Assembly (NCBI GenBank): GCA_026122225.1
Contig: JANEZZ010002657.1
Coordinates: forward strand, 434,001-498,000
DNA from: Heloderma charlesbogerti
Taxonomy: Eukaryota > Chordata > Lepidosauria > Squamata > Helodermatidae
Reading direction: 5' to 3'
DNA length: 64,000 nucleotides
The notes under the pieces are model-generated. The model was not told the DNA's origin, did no database searches, and saw only the letters and a program-made list of their open reading frames with translations. Shown in pieces: positions 9,550 through 20,146 of the stretch (position 1 is the stretch's first letter; every line of letters begins with the position of its first letter). The position numbers and the translations under genes are program-made.

Positions 9550-10848
9550 TAGAACATAACCTTATAGACTTCAGGTGCCAAAATGTACTCTTGTTTTCTT
9601 TTGCAATGTAGCAAATGTGGTGTGAAAAGAAATAGAATGCAAAGTTTGACCCTGAATACAAGCCTGAATTGTAAACATCCTGAAATGTAATCTGTGACCC
9701 AAGACATCTGAATGTGAATTAGAACACTATGAAATGTGAAAAAGTCAACATTCTCCATGTCATGTGAATAGCCCAGGTCCGGAAGGGGAGGTGTGAATGG
9801 AGAATGAATGGCTCTGTTGCAGGAAGGCCAAATGGGGGTGCTCTAGTATGTGCAGAAGATTGCCAAAGTATCAGTTACAGAAGATGGACATGGGCCAATA
9901 AAAGAGGGGTACCTGCCGATGTTCTGATAACAAGGATGGCACTTCATGATCATGGAGATGTTGGGGAGTTGGAAGGAGGTACCTGGCTGTCTACAACAAA
10001 TGTCAGTCTTGGGAATTGGGAACATGATGTATTATCAACAAAGAACATACTGAACCCCTCTTTGATCCCATGAGCCCCAACAGAGGAAAAAGAGTATAAA
10101 ACCCCTGAATCTGCCATTGTTCAGGAGGGGCGCGGTTGCATCTGGATCATTCGTATGTGCACATGCCACAGTACTGTCAATCCACAGGACATGCATTGAG
10201 TGCTCTGGCCAAGTACTTGATAGCGTTGTGGTGAGTATGTGTTGGGTAAAATTCAGGGAGAGGATTTTACTGTCCAGGGCTTAGATAAGGCGCAGCTATC
10301 TTTGTTCTGTCATACTTAACCGTTTGGTTTAGGATGTAAGACAGCAGGCGTAGGCTTGGGCCTGGCTGACACTGTATAACCGTTGCCTCAGTGGGCCATT
10401 TGCAGCGTGGACCAATCTGGAGCTGAGCAACAAACGGGGGCTAACTGTATACTTAGTCATTTAATGCACCACATTTGGGCAACTAGGTTTCTACCTAAGA
10501 GGTGTGCCACCTCTTAAGCCTCAGAGAAGGGTGCAACTTCTTGAGGATTGTTGGTTTGGGGCTCTTATCTAAGAGGCGTGCAACCTCTTGAGTTCAGAGA
10601 GCCTGAAACTCTCTGAGATTTGTTTGCAGTCAAGTTTGTGCCTGAGAGGTGTGTAACCTCTTCAGCCTCGGAGAGCATGCAACTCTCTGGGGAGGTTCTA
10701 CTTTTGCTTGTTCCCTTTATTTTCACTAAATCTCCTTTTCTTTCATCTATGTTGCTTGTGTGCATGTTCTTCTCCACCTCATAAGCTCCCAAGCCTCTCA
10801 GCCTGATCAACTGAGTGGTCCTGGGTAAATTGAAATTTATATTTCACA
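9550..10848 (+). mobile_element. candidate long terminal repeat (class unknown)
   Basis: The stretch has promoter-like TATAAAA at 10095-10101, a GC-rich segment just downstream, three tandem hairpin units (10494-10710), and an end ...ATTTCACA at about 10848. This is the layout of an LTR with a structured transcribed part, but I did not find the partner LTR, a primer-binding site or any gag/pol frame. It could instead be another repeat class. Boundaries are approximate. Confidence 0.35.
10494..10710. repeat. three imperfect tandem units (74, 73, ~70 bp), each with paired hairpins
   Basis: Units start at 10494, 10568 and 10641. Each begins with an AGAGG...CCTCT hairpin: AAGAGGTGTGCCACCTCTT at 10497-10515, its variant at 10571-10589 and another at 10645-10661. 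Each then has a second CAGAGA...TCTCTG hairpin. The stems are kept while loop bases vary, for example GTGTGCCAC, GCGTGCAAC and GTGTGTAAC. Confidence 0.85.
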
Positions 10849-12360
10849 CTCTTATGTTTGTGCTATCTGCGCTGCCACCACTTGGCTCTCTCTCCCAAAT
10901 CAGCCTCACCTTTTATTTAATCTCCCTGTGAAGACTACCAAGTTAGAGAGAGGGGAGAGTCGCAGCTTTGCCCATATTAGAGAGAGCTGCTGTGTTTTCA
11001 CTGGAACACAGAAAAGCTGGGAGAGTGCAAGAAGCGGCGGAAGGAAGAGCGGGCAGGCCGTTTCTCTGAACTTGGCTGTTGGGGTTCGCCGTGGGAGCCC
11101 CTTGCCAAAGACTGAACGAACAAAAGCAACCCACCTTCTGGAGTGGACAGACAAGTGGGAATTGCCTGTGGGGACAGGAAAGCTTTTGAAGTTCACAGAT
11201 TGTTTCATCATGCACCATGACAGGATATTTAATATTAGGCGTATTGATCAAGCCGCTCTACCAGGTGACATTAAAAAACCGGCGCTGCTGATCAAAGGGT
11301 TCTCTTGCTTCCTGACAAATTCTGTTGCCCCAGCTGAGAGAGGCAGCCTTGCGAACAGCCTTCTTCTCCCTGGAGGAGTCTCACTCTTCCGATGTATGAG
11401 CAGACACAAAGGACCTCAAGTCAAAGAATTGTCCTGGACAGGGGGCTCCCCTACCCTGAGCGGTAGGGAGCGCTGGGAGCGACCTCCTCAGTCCTCACGT
11501 AGCTTGTTGTCCTGCGGAGTGTTTGTGAATGTTTGCGGGGGGGGGGGGCGTGCATGCCTGAGAGACCAAGAGAGAGCCCTGGAGAGTCCCGGTGTCTCTG
11601 TGATGTCGGCTCCTCTGCACGCTTGCAGGCAGAACTAAAGACAAGCAGGTGCTGGGGCAGGCAGCAGCACAACTGCAGAGGCAGTGCAGCTCCTTCTGCC
11701 TGGGGATTCAGGCACCTCTTAATTTCTCCTACTTCTGCATGAGGCTTGGGAACTGCACGCAGACTTTCCCTGCTGGTGCCTTCCTGGAACGTATAGGGAG
11801 GTGCATATGTTGTCATGTCTGCCACAATGCATAGAAAAGCTCCACCTGGCGTTGGTCCCACTCTGGCTGCGGAGCCTGACACTGCTACCGTGCATGGACA
11901 CGCTCCCCTCCGAAGGCAGGCGCTCGTGGGAGGGCCACTTGCAGTGCCCATCTCCCCTGCAGAGACTGGCACTCACCCTGGTGTGGGCTGGAAAGGAGGA
12001 GGTGTGCCTTCCATCCATTGGCACTGGCTGACATGGATCCTTTGGATACCTCCTTGCTACTCAGAGGGTCTGCTGGTATTCCCAAGAAACAGAATTTGGG
12101 TGGACCCTGGCAGGTCCTTCTGTTTATGCTTCCAAAACCTGCTCGCAAAATTCTGACAACCTTGCTGAAATCCAGCAACATGCTTTTGGACTCAGACATT
12201 TTCCTTAGTCCAGAAAGAGTCCATCAACCAGCGCTGACTATTCTCACTATATCTGTCTGGCTTAAATACTGTCAGCATATCTCTTCATGACAGTAATCTC
12301 CTGTAACCTTGGGACAACCTGTAAGAAAAAGCAATGTTTGTTTGTCCGTTTGTCTGAAAG
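10849..12360. other. no recognised feature
   Basis: The 236-aa frame 10928-11638 (plus) is the longest here. It has no recognisable domain, shows no splice or promoter context that I can defend, and contains the glycine run encoded by a G12 tract at 11537-11548. It is most likely chance. The rest is unassigned. Confidence 0.4.
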
Positions 12361-12364
12361 CATT

Positions 12365-12515
12365 TACCCTGCTTCTCTTCAGCCCTAAAGGCTTCCAGAG
12401 CAGCTTAGAGATTAAAACAAAAGAAAACACGCAGGCTCTGCTATCTGGCTTACAATCTAAAAAGACACACCAAAGGAAAAAAGGATGAGGGAGGGGAAAG
12501 GGAAACAAGAAAACT
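12365..12515 (-). repeat. interspersed repeat, LINE 3'-UTR-like
   Basis: TTCCAGAGCAGCTTAGAGAT followed by GGCTTACAATCTAAAAAGAC resembles the conserved end of reptilian L2-type 3' UTRs (the 'gcagcttacaa' block), but it is short and I recognise no coding part. Confidence 0.35.
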
Positions 12516-13069
12516 CAGGCACCAATCCTTAATGCTCTATGGTTCTTATAATGTCGCGCTGTGATGGAAACAGGGGGCTCAAAAACAGGCCTGGGCAGGC
12601 CTCCAAGAAATAGCTGGGTGACCAGCGTTCCTCAGAATGGCTGCAATGCAGCCAGATGTGGTTGGGTGAGGCTTCTGCCTTCTGGGTCCTCGCTGGAATC
12701 TGCTGGCTTCTTGTCACTCCCTCCGCTGAAGGCGAGGCTAGTGAAACCAGCAGCAAGCAGAGGAGGCAATTCGCCAATGTCTTCTGTTGCTTCTCTTCCT
12801 CACAAGACAGGTGAACCTGACGGGCCCTGTGCATGGGAGGAGGGGCTGGCCGGCCCAGCAGTCAGAGCAGCAGCGCATGGAGATGGCAGCTTCTCCCTTG
12901 CTGCTACTTCAAAATATGCATGTATGACAGCAGCAGAGTTCTGGGAAGCAGCACTTAAAGCTGCAACCCCCATTTCACATGTGAACAAAGAAACAACTGA
13001 ACACTGATGCATTTCAAAGCCCATCAAACAGAGCCATCAAACAGCGGGCAGTCTGCACAGAGAAGTTGA
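12516..13069. other. no recognised feature
   Basis: Frames 12561-13007 (plus) and 12529-12834 (minus) show no family signature. The sequence is not visibly repetitive. Confidence 0.4.
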
Positions 13070-13286
13070 CAAGGTTGGTGCCAGATGGACCTTGCTCCAT
13101 GTTCAGGAGGGGGCACCACCAAAAATGCCCACTCCCTTGTTGTCATCCTCTGAACTTCCCTTGGAGGAGGCAGTCAGGGGAAGACCTCAGTTGTTGACCA
13201 AAGGTAGCTTCATACCAGAAGAGGCATCAAGTATTTCTGTCCTGAGCCATATAAGGCTTTATAGGTTAGAACCAGTCAGTCTATGT
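13070..13286 (-). mobile_element. L2 LINE fragment (family of 57270-58690)
   Basis: GTTGGTGCCAGATGGACCTT, a CTCCCTTGTTGTCATCCTCTG block and CCATATAAGGCTTTATAGGT align in order with the L2 copy at 57550-57775. Only the C-terminal RT/3' part is present and it is degraded. Confidence 0.65.
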
Positions 13287-13289
13287 GTT

Positions 13290-14020
13290 GCAAGGAGTCT
13301 CCCACTACTACCACTCTTCTCTTCTTCTTCTTGTAGGCCTGGGTTTCATCACCGCTGTTTTACTCACCTTCAGCCTCTTGCTCACTCTCATGTAGGTTCC
13401 CCTGTGATTCTTCCTCTGCAGGCTGTCCTCCAGTCTCATCCGCAACTACCTGGAATCGGTTCCACAGCTCCACTGCTTCCACTGGTGCAGAGTGGTGTCT
13501 AGTTCTTCTTCTCCTAACTGTCACCCTTTTCCAAGGAGTATCCTCTACTCCATTTTTCCTCACCTCAGCATTTCCCACTTCTGCCTCATCTTGCTGTTGC
13601 TCTTCAAGCTTCTGGTCTTCCCTTTGCTGCTGTAGTTCCCTCATTCTGTCCAAGAACTCTTCGTGTTCTCTTATTCCCTGGAGGGTCGACAGTTGCCGCT
13701 CCGGTCCACTTACTTTTTCCTCCAGCAGCGTGATCAACTTGCACTTGTTGCAGGTGTAGGCCATGTTGTTCTCAGGCAAGAAAACAAACATTGCACACAC
13801 CTTGCAGGTCACCACCACTGGAGAGTCTTGTCCTTCCATAGCCTCTTTTCCCTTTTTGTGTCTAGCATTGTGATTGTTCTAGACTAGCCTGCGCCTGTTC
13901 CTCTACTCAGTAGAGGTTAAAAGCAGAGTCCCACTGGTGTGAAAGTGTGTGTTACAAGACAAATAAATGGAAAAAAGTTAGTTAAAAAAATAAAAAAATA
14001 AAATGTTAGGGGCCTCCCCC
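13290..14020 (-). mobile_element. CR1 LINE 5' part (5' UTR and ORF1)
   Basis: This contains the ORF1 frame at 13360-13839 and upstream non-coding sequence to about 14020. It is on the opposite strand to the CR1 3' end that begins at 14163. The two are separated by ~140 bp holding a GCTCT repeat. Confidence 0.65.
13360..13839 (-). CDS. CR1 LINE ORF1 protein (zinc-finger and coiled coil)
   Basis: A 159-aa open frame. Residues 12-33 carry two CxxC pairs (CKVC at 12-15 and CNKC at 30-33). They are followed by LLEEKVSGPERQLSTLQGIR and a glutamine/glutamate-rich helical stretch to about residue 90, suitable for a coiled coil. A basic segment WKRVTVRRRRTRHH and a second short WNRF motif come near the C-terminus. 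CR1 ORF1 proteins have this CxxC-plus-leucine/coiled-coil plan and are thought to bind RNA in the LINE particle. ORF1 lacks internal stops, yet no ORF2 follows it on this strand, so the element is incomplete. The start ATG at 13839 is the first in frame. Confidence 0.65.
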   Translation of the reverse strand: MEGQDSPVVVTCKVCAMFVFLPENNMAYTCNKCKLITLLEEKVSGPERQLSTLQGIREHEEFLDRMRELQQQREDQKLEEQQQDEAEVGNAEVRKNGVEDTPWKRVTVRRRRTRHHSAPVEAVELWNRFQVVADETGGQPAEEESQGNLHESEQEAEGE

Positions 14021-14130
14021 TGGACCTCCCCAGCCGAACTCCCCTGGCCAACTCCTGTTTGCTCCCCCTGTTTGCTCGCTCTCTGGGAGCGTGCCTGCTT
14101 CTGTAATCCCTGGACCAGCTGGAGCAGCTT

Positions 14131-14154
14131 GCTCTGCTCTGCTCTGCTCTGCTC
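14131..14154. repeat. GCTCT short tandem repeat
   Basis: About five GCTCT units precede the CR1 3' piece and lie at the junction between the two antiparallel CR1 segments. Confidence 0.9.
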
Positions 14155-14162
14155 AGCTGGGA

Positions 14163-14945
14163 GGCAGGAAACAGATTTAATAGGGATAAATGCCAAGTTC
14201 TGCACCTAGGAAAAAAAAAACCAAATGCAAAGTTACAAGATGGGGGATACGTGGCTCAACAACACTACAAGCGAGAAGGATCTTGGAATTGTTGTCGATC
14301 ACAAGCTGAATATGAGCCAACAATGGGATGTGGCTGCAAAAAAGGCCAATGCTATTTTGGGCTGCATTCATAGAAGCATAGTTTCCAAATCCCGGGAAGT
14401 ACTAGTTCCCCCCTACTCAGCACTGGTTAGGCCTCATCTGGAGTACTGTGTCCAGTTCTGGGCACCACACTTTAAGAAGGATGCAGACAAACTGGAGAGG
14501 GTTCAGAGGAGGGCAACAAAGATGATCAGGGGACTGGAAACAAAGCTCTATGAAGAGAGACTGAAAGAACTCGGCATGTTTAGCCTTGAGAAGAGAAGAC
14601 TGAGGGGAGATAGGATAGCGCTCTTCAAGTCCTTTAAAGGTTGTCCCAGAGAGGAAGGCCAGGATCTCTTCTTCATCATCCCAGAATGCAGGACACGGAA
14701 TAATGGGCTCAAGTGACAGAAAGCCAGATTCCGGCTGAACATCAGGAAAAACGTCCTGACTGTTAGAGCAATACGACAATGGAACCCATTCCCTAGGGAG
14801 GTGATGGGCTCTCCCACACTGGAGGTGTTCAAGACGAGGCTGGACAGCCATCTGTCAGGGATGCTCTGACTGGGATTCTTGCATTGAGCAGGGGGTTGGA
14901 CTCGATGGCCTTGTAGGCCTCTTCCAAGCCTACTATTCTATGATT
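14163..14945 (+). mobile_element. CR1 LINE, 3' end with tail
   Basis: The copy begins in the RT palm/thumb region (frame 14225-14716, with [19 protein letters not shown] and [17 protein letters not shown]). It runs through the 3' UTR to CTATTCTATGATTCTATG at 14933-14950. The frame is open to its natural end, so the copy is fairly young. The catalytic FADD motif lies upstream of the truncation and is absent. Confidence 0.92.
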
Positions 14946-15385
14946 CTATGGATAGGAAGACATTTTTCTCCCTCTCACATAATACTAGAACCCGGGGTCA
15001 TCCTATGAAGCTGATTGGTTGGAGATTCAGGACAGACAAAAGGAAGCCCTTCTTCACACAGCGCATAGTTAAACTATGGAATTCGCTACCACAGGATGCA
15101 GTGATGGCTACCAATTTGGATGGCTTTAAAAGGGGGAAATTCTGGAGGAGAGGGCTATCGATGGCTACTAGTCTTGATGGCTCTATGCTACCTCTAGTAC
15201 CAGAGGCAGTGTGCCTGTGTACACCAGTTGCTGGGGAACATGGGCAGGAGGCTGCTGTTACGCTCGTGATCTGCTCGTGGGTTCCTGGTCAACAGCTGGT
15301 TGGCCACTGTGTGACCAGAATGCTGGACTGGAGGGACCCTTGGTCTGATTCAGCAAGGCTCTTCTCATGTTCTTACGTGTTGGTA
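14946..15385 (+). mobile_element. second CR1-clade LINE, C-terminal coding piece and 3' end
   Basis: The frame starting at 14948 encodes FFSLSHNTRTRGHPMKLIGW, then FRTDKRKPFFTQRIVKLWNS LPQDAVMATNLDGFK. This is a LINE C-terminus like the CR1 ending but of a distinct lineage. The 3' UTR carries CACCAGTTGCTGGGGAACAT and ends in CTTCTCATGTTCTTAC, an 8-bp tail type different from ATTCTATG. It abuts the preceding CR1 tail directly. Confidence 0.75.
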
Positions 15386-18201
15386 TGGGGCAGGATTTCC
15401 GCTGCAATGCAGTTCACAGCACACGGAGTCACTGCACTGAGGTATGCTTCTGTCAAAGCTTGCCTGGCTCTCCAGACAACCTGCTCTCTAGCCCTGAGCC
15501 CACATGAGGCTCTCCTCCTTTCCCATTCCCACTGCACAGGCCCCGAGGAACATTTCCAAGTGCCTTGCTGTTGGATGCAACAAAGTGATTACAGCTGGGC
15601 CCTGACAACTGCTGAGAACTAGCCAGACTTCAAGGGGCAATTATGCACAGCAGAAACAGCCAGGCCCATCTGCTTTTGTGTCACTGCGTCCACGAGACCA
15701 TAACAGACATCTTCTTCCTGCCTGCTTGCTCTGTGCACTCAAGTCCAAGACAGTGGGAGATGGGTCAGTGCTGCAGTGCCAGGAGGGAAAAGCCCCAAAC
15801 AAAGGCACAGTGTCCGGTTGTTCAGGATAGCTTGTCTCCAAGATGTGAATTTGTGCAAATAAGGTGATCAGGGCAGGATGCTGCTGGAGACGGGGTGGTG
15901 GTGAGGTGGGCTTGCTCGCTAAGGCTGCTCTTTCCTACAGGTCCCAGAAGAGGCATGGTATTTGCAGAAGTCTCCCTGCCCAGGTCGAAGCCATATGGTT
16001 GTGCCGGCATTGCTCATTCTTTGGCCCTACTGGCATGGCAGATCCTAGGACTGAATGCGAGACCCTGGCTAGACAGTGAGTCTTAGATCTTGAGAATTAA
16101 GCTAAGGGAGACTGACTGGCTCTGTGTCTCTTTAAACATCTATCTTGAGCTAGAAGATGTGGATTATATCCCTCTATCCTAAAAATCATGTTTGACTATG
16201 CAGATATATTTCCTGCATTGGGAATATTTTCCATGAAATTTGGAAACCCACACTTGCCTTACCATATAGCCATGTGGGAGGGATGGGAATCCCATGGTGA
16301 CATGCATCACAAGGACAGGCAGAAACAAGGGAGACCTGTGGGACCTGAAAGACCAACCCATGTATTATGGTACAAGCATCTGTGGGCACAACCCACTTCA
16401 TCAGATACAAGAAGGGCAGCTAATGCAGGTTCCTAGCCAACGTCCTGATTACTCTTTGTATTCATTTTCCCACCTTCTTATAAATACCATGGTGGCAGTG
16501 TTTGGATTAGGTGCAGCAGTACACTAAACAACCAACCTCACTCCTAACCTGGACTAAAACTCCTGGCTGGATTGTTCCTGGTCCCGCCCATGACTCTTTG
16601 CAATGCCACTTTGCATATACCCTGGTAAGAAGCTGGACAGCTCAAATGTATACATCTCCCATGACAAATGGCAGCCTCAGGCAGGAAGAATTGCAAACTG
16701 CAGCACACAAAGGTTAAACCCTCCCTCCTGCACACCATGGTCCTGATCCAGATTGGGCCTCCCATTGCTTGCCATTCACAGTTTTAAAAAGCATAAAGTC
16801 GCAAGCCACGTGTTTAATATCACATGGAGTTTGGCCCCAATGGAAGGGCCTTTGGGTAGAGGCTGTGGCACATCTGTATTGAGCGCAGGGTCTGGTTCAC
16901 TCTTGGTGTCATCACCATGGCATGATGACCCAAGGAACTGGTTGGGAAGAGCTGGAACCCAGGGTCACCTGCACTTTATAGGTGCCCCTGTGAAATACCC
17001 CTGCCATACTCTGGGCTGCACTGTTTTTGGATCCCAGCTGAAGGCGGTATACCTTACAAGGTTGCACAATCTGAGAAGGGACGTGGCTGCAAGGGGGTGG
17101 GGCCGTGGCTGCCCCAAGGGACCTGCGCTTCTGAATTGCCATGCCACCACTGCTGTCCGACCGTACTCCTCTCTTCCGTCAAACGTCCCTGAGCAGAGAA
17201 GCAGGGAGGGGCACATGCCTCTCCCGCTGGCTGAGCAGCATCGATGGGGTGGATGACGTTCACGTCTACTAGTGGGACTCTGCCCATCCAACCGCACAGT
17301 CAAGCGGAATGAAGTGCCGCTTGACCTGTGAACGGCGGGTTTTAAGGTTGTGTTTGCTCCGCATGTATTGCTTTGCGTGCTTGGGACAGACCAAAAGCGA
17401 TTCCATGAAAATCCGGATAATACCAGAAGTGCTTCTCCTTCCGTTTCCATGCAGACTTCCCCAGTGTCTGTCTCTTTATCCCTCACTTCCTTCTCTGCCC
17501 GCAGTAGCCAACCTGGATGTTGGCGACAGCTGATCCACCTTGCCTGGGCAGGCGGGCACATTGGCCCCCTTTCAGCATCCATCCAGGGTTAGCCATCCTC
17601 CTCTTTGGCCACAGAGGCAAAGTGCTGACTCCATCATTCCGCAATTCTGCCCACACCAACATTGCAGGAGCACATATTGCATGCTCTGTCCAGGCATTGG
17701 TCCATCCCTCAGACCGCAAGATGGAATCCAGAGTTCCATCAGGAAGCCAGAAGCAGAAGCATTTGCCTTCCCCGAGAAGATGGATCCAAGTTTGAACAGC
17801 CAAGCAACAGAGCGGGCCAGAGACAAACCAGCCAGCAAGCAAACACCACAGAGACGGGACATCCAGAACAACATCCCCCCGCCCGCTGCCTGGACAGCGC
17901 GGATCCCAGGAAACACACGGAGTCGGCGACTTCACGGGATAGCAGCCCATGGGCGGTCAAGGGAGACTTGCTCAGTTCGGGGCTTTCTTTAAAAGAAGTT
18001 TCGTTGAAGAGGACAGAGTTGCCTTCTTGGGGGAGCCAATGAGATGTGCAGGGTTAGTGTTGTTCCAGGTTTTTCCCTCTGAACATGCTACTTAAGAGAA
18101 GTAAGAACATTGTCAAGGGGGACGGCCCACATTCTGCCCTACGATGGGGTCAGGCTGCCACCTCGGCCATCACCACCTGGGATTGTGTGTAATCTGGGGG
18201 C
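15386..18201. other. mostly unassigned sequence with one interspersed repeat
   Basis: At about 16330-16420, GACCAACCCATGTATTATGG followed by GGGCACAACCCACTTCATCA matches a repeat whose other pieces appear near 32845-32955 and 46780-46925. The remaining frames (to 205 aa at 16965-17582, minus) overlap on both strands, are GC-rich and show no family signature. I see no gene. Confidence 0.45.
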
Positions 18202-18876
18202 TTTCAAAGATCACTTTGAATTCTGTTTCTCTCTCCCAAAGTATTAGCTACCCCGCCCAATTTTGTGTCATCTGCAAATATGATCAGCATTCCCTGCACC
18301 TCCTCCTCCAAGTCATTCATAAAAATGTGGAAGAGTACTGGGCCCAGGACTGAGCCCTGCGGTACCCCACTTGTTACCTCTCCCCAGTTTGAGAAGGTCC
18401 CATTGATAAGCACTCTTTGAGTCCGATTCTGTAGCCAACTGTGAATCCACCGGATCGTTGTTTCATCTAGCCCACTTTGAGCTAATTTGCTCATCAGGAT
18501 ATCATGGGGCACTTTGTCGAAAGCTTTGCTGAAGTCGAGGTATATGATGACTACAGCATTCCCACGGTCCACAAGGGAGGTTACTTGATCGAAAAATGAG
18601 ATCAGATTTGTCTGGCAGGATTTGTTCTTGACAAATCCATGTTGGCTTCGAGTAATCACGGCATTGTTTTCAAGGTGCTTACAGATGGATTCCTTTATCA
18701 TCTGCTCCAGAATGTTCCCAGGGATTGATGTCAGACTGACTGGTCTGTAGTTCCCAGGTTCCTCCTTTTTATCCTTTTTGAAGAGAGGGACAACATTAGC
18801 CCTCCTCTAGTCATCGGGCACTTCCCCCGTCCTCCATGATTTCTCAAAGAGAATAGACAGTGGTTCTGAGAGTTCT
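18202..18876 (-). mobile_element. large CR1 LINE, piece 1 (RT region)
   Basis: The minus frame 18204-18701 encodes NKSCQTNLISFFDQVTSLVD, YLDFSKAFDKVPHDIL, GVPQGSVLGPVLF and FADDTKLGGV, that is RT motifs A, B and C with the catalytic aspartates. The 3' end of this element (about 750 bp expected) is missing at 18202. At 18876 it is interrupted by an L2 LINE. The pieces at 21571-21961, 22943-23011 and 23595-24930 continue the same element upstream. Confidence 0.9.
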
Positions 18877-19009
18877 TCATTTATTTATTTATTTAATTTA
18901 TTAATCGCCCATCTGACTGGTCACCCAGCCACTCTGGGCGATGTACAACCCACAATAAAACAATTTAAAACAATAAAACTTTACCATAATTTTTTTTTTA
19001 AAAAATACC

Positions 19010-20065
19010 CTAACCCACCCCAAATGCCTGCCTGAACAACCACGTTTTTAATGCACGACGGAAGCTCATTAAAGAGGGGGCATGACGGAGTTCCCTAGGG
19101 AGGGAGTTCCACAGAGTGGGGGCCACCACAGAGAAGGCCCTCTCCCTCGTCCCCACCAGTCTAGCTGTCCTGGCTGATGGGACAGAGAGAAGGCCATCCG
19201 AGGCTGATCTTGTTAAGCGGCCTGTCTGGTGTTGCTGGAGGCGCTCCTTAAGATAGGCTGGGCCGGAACCATATAGGGTTTTAAAGGTCAAAACCAACAC
19301 CTTGAATTTGGCCCGGAAAACAACTGGTGACCAGTGCAACTCCTTCAGCACTGGAGTGATGTGATCTCGCCGGTGGCTGTCTTTAATCAGGCGAGCCGCC
19401 GCGTTCTGTACCAGCTGCAGTTTCCGAACCGTCTTCAAGGGTAACCCCACGTAGAGCGCATTACAGTAGTCTAAACGAGAGGAGACCAGGGCATGTACTA
19501 CCGATGGGAGCAGATGGTCGGGAAGGAAGGGGCACAGCCGCCGTATCAGATGGAGTTGATACAGCGCTGTCCGGCTCACAGCTGACACCTGAGCCTCCAT
19601 GGACAGCTGGGAGTCCAAAATGACCCCCAGGCTGCGGACCTGGTCTTTCAAGGGTAGCTGTACCCCATTCAACACCAGGTCAACATCCCCCAGCCTCCTC
19701 TTGTCTCCTACCAAAAGTACCTCGGTCTTGTCAGGGTTGAGCTTCAGCTTATTCCTCCCCATCCAGCCACTCACCGTCTCCAGACATTTGGACAGGGATT
19801 CTACGGCCAACCTTGGTGAAGATTTGAATGAGAGGTAGAGCTGCGTGTCGTCCGCATATTGATGACACTGCACCCCAAACCTCCTGATGATAGCCCCCAG
19901 TGGCTTCACATAGATGTTAAATAGCATCGGGGACAGGATGGAACCCTGTGGCACCCCACAAGTAAGTGGCCACGGGTCCGAAACCTCCTCTCCCAGTGCT
20001 ACCCTCTGGTACCTGCCGGAGAGGAAGGACCGGAACCACCGCAATACAGTGTCTCCAATGCCCAA
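19010..20065 (-). pseudogene. L2 ORF2 reverse transcriptase core and C-terminal domain
   Basis: A 351-aa open stretch with RT motif B GVPQGSILSPMLFNIY and motif C QYADDTQLYL (catalytic Asp-Asp). The L2 C-terminal hallmark SSRLDYCNALYVGLPLKTVR follows, then LVQNAAARLI and LWNSLPRELR. The frame runs to the natural stop just before the 3' UTR. Motif A (LLDLSAAFDTVDHSIL) lies upstream, reading through from the stop near 20148. The enzyme would perform target-primed reverse transcription of L2 RNA. The copy at 40866-41921 is nearly the same. Confidence 0.9.
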
Positions 20066-20146
20066 CCCCTCCAGGCGGTCCAGGAGGATACTGTGGTCAA
20101 CGGTATCAAAAGCCGCTGAGAGGTCGAGGAGAACAAGGAAGGAGCA

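Noticed and set aside
10494..10710. CRISPR-like array
   Set aside because: Only three imperfect contiguous units, no spacers, and a vertebrate context; it is a tandem repeat.
10928..11638. 236-aa plus-strand open frame
   Set aside because: No recognisable domain, includes a glycine run from a G12 tract, and overlapping minus-strand frames of similar quality.
16965..17582. 205-aa minus-strand open frame
   Set aside because: Proline, serine and arginine-rich translation without family features; overlapping frames on the other strand are equally long.
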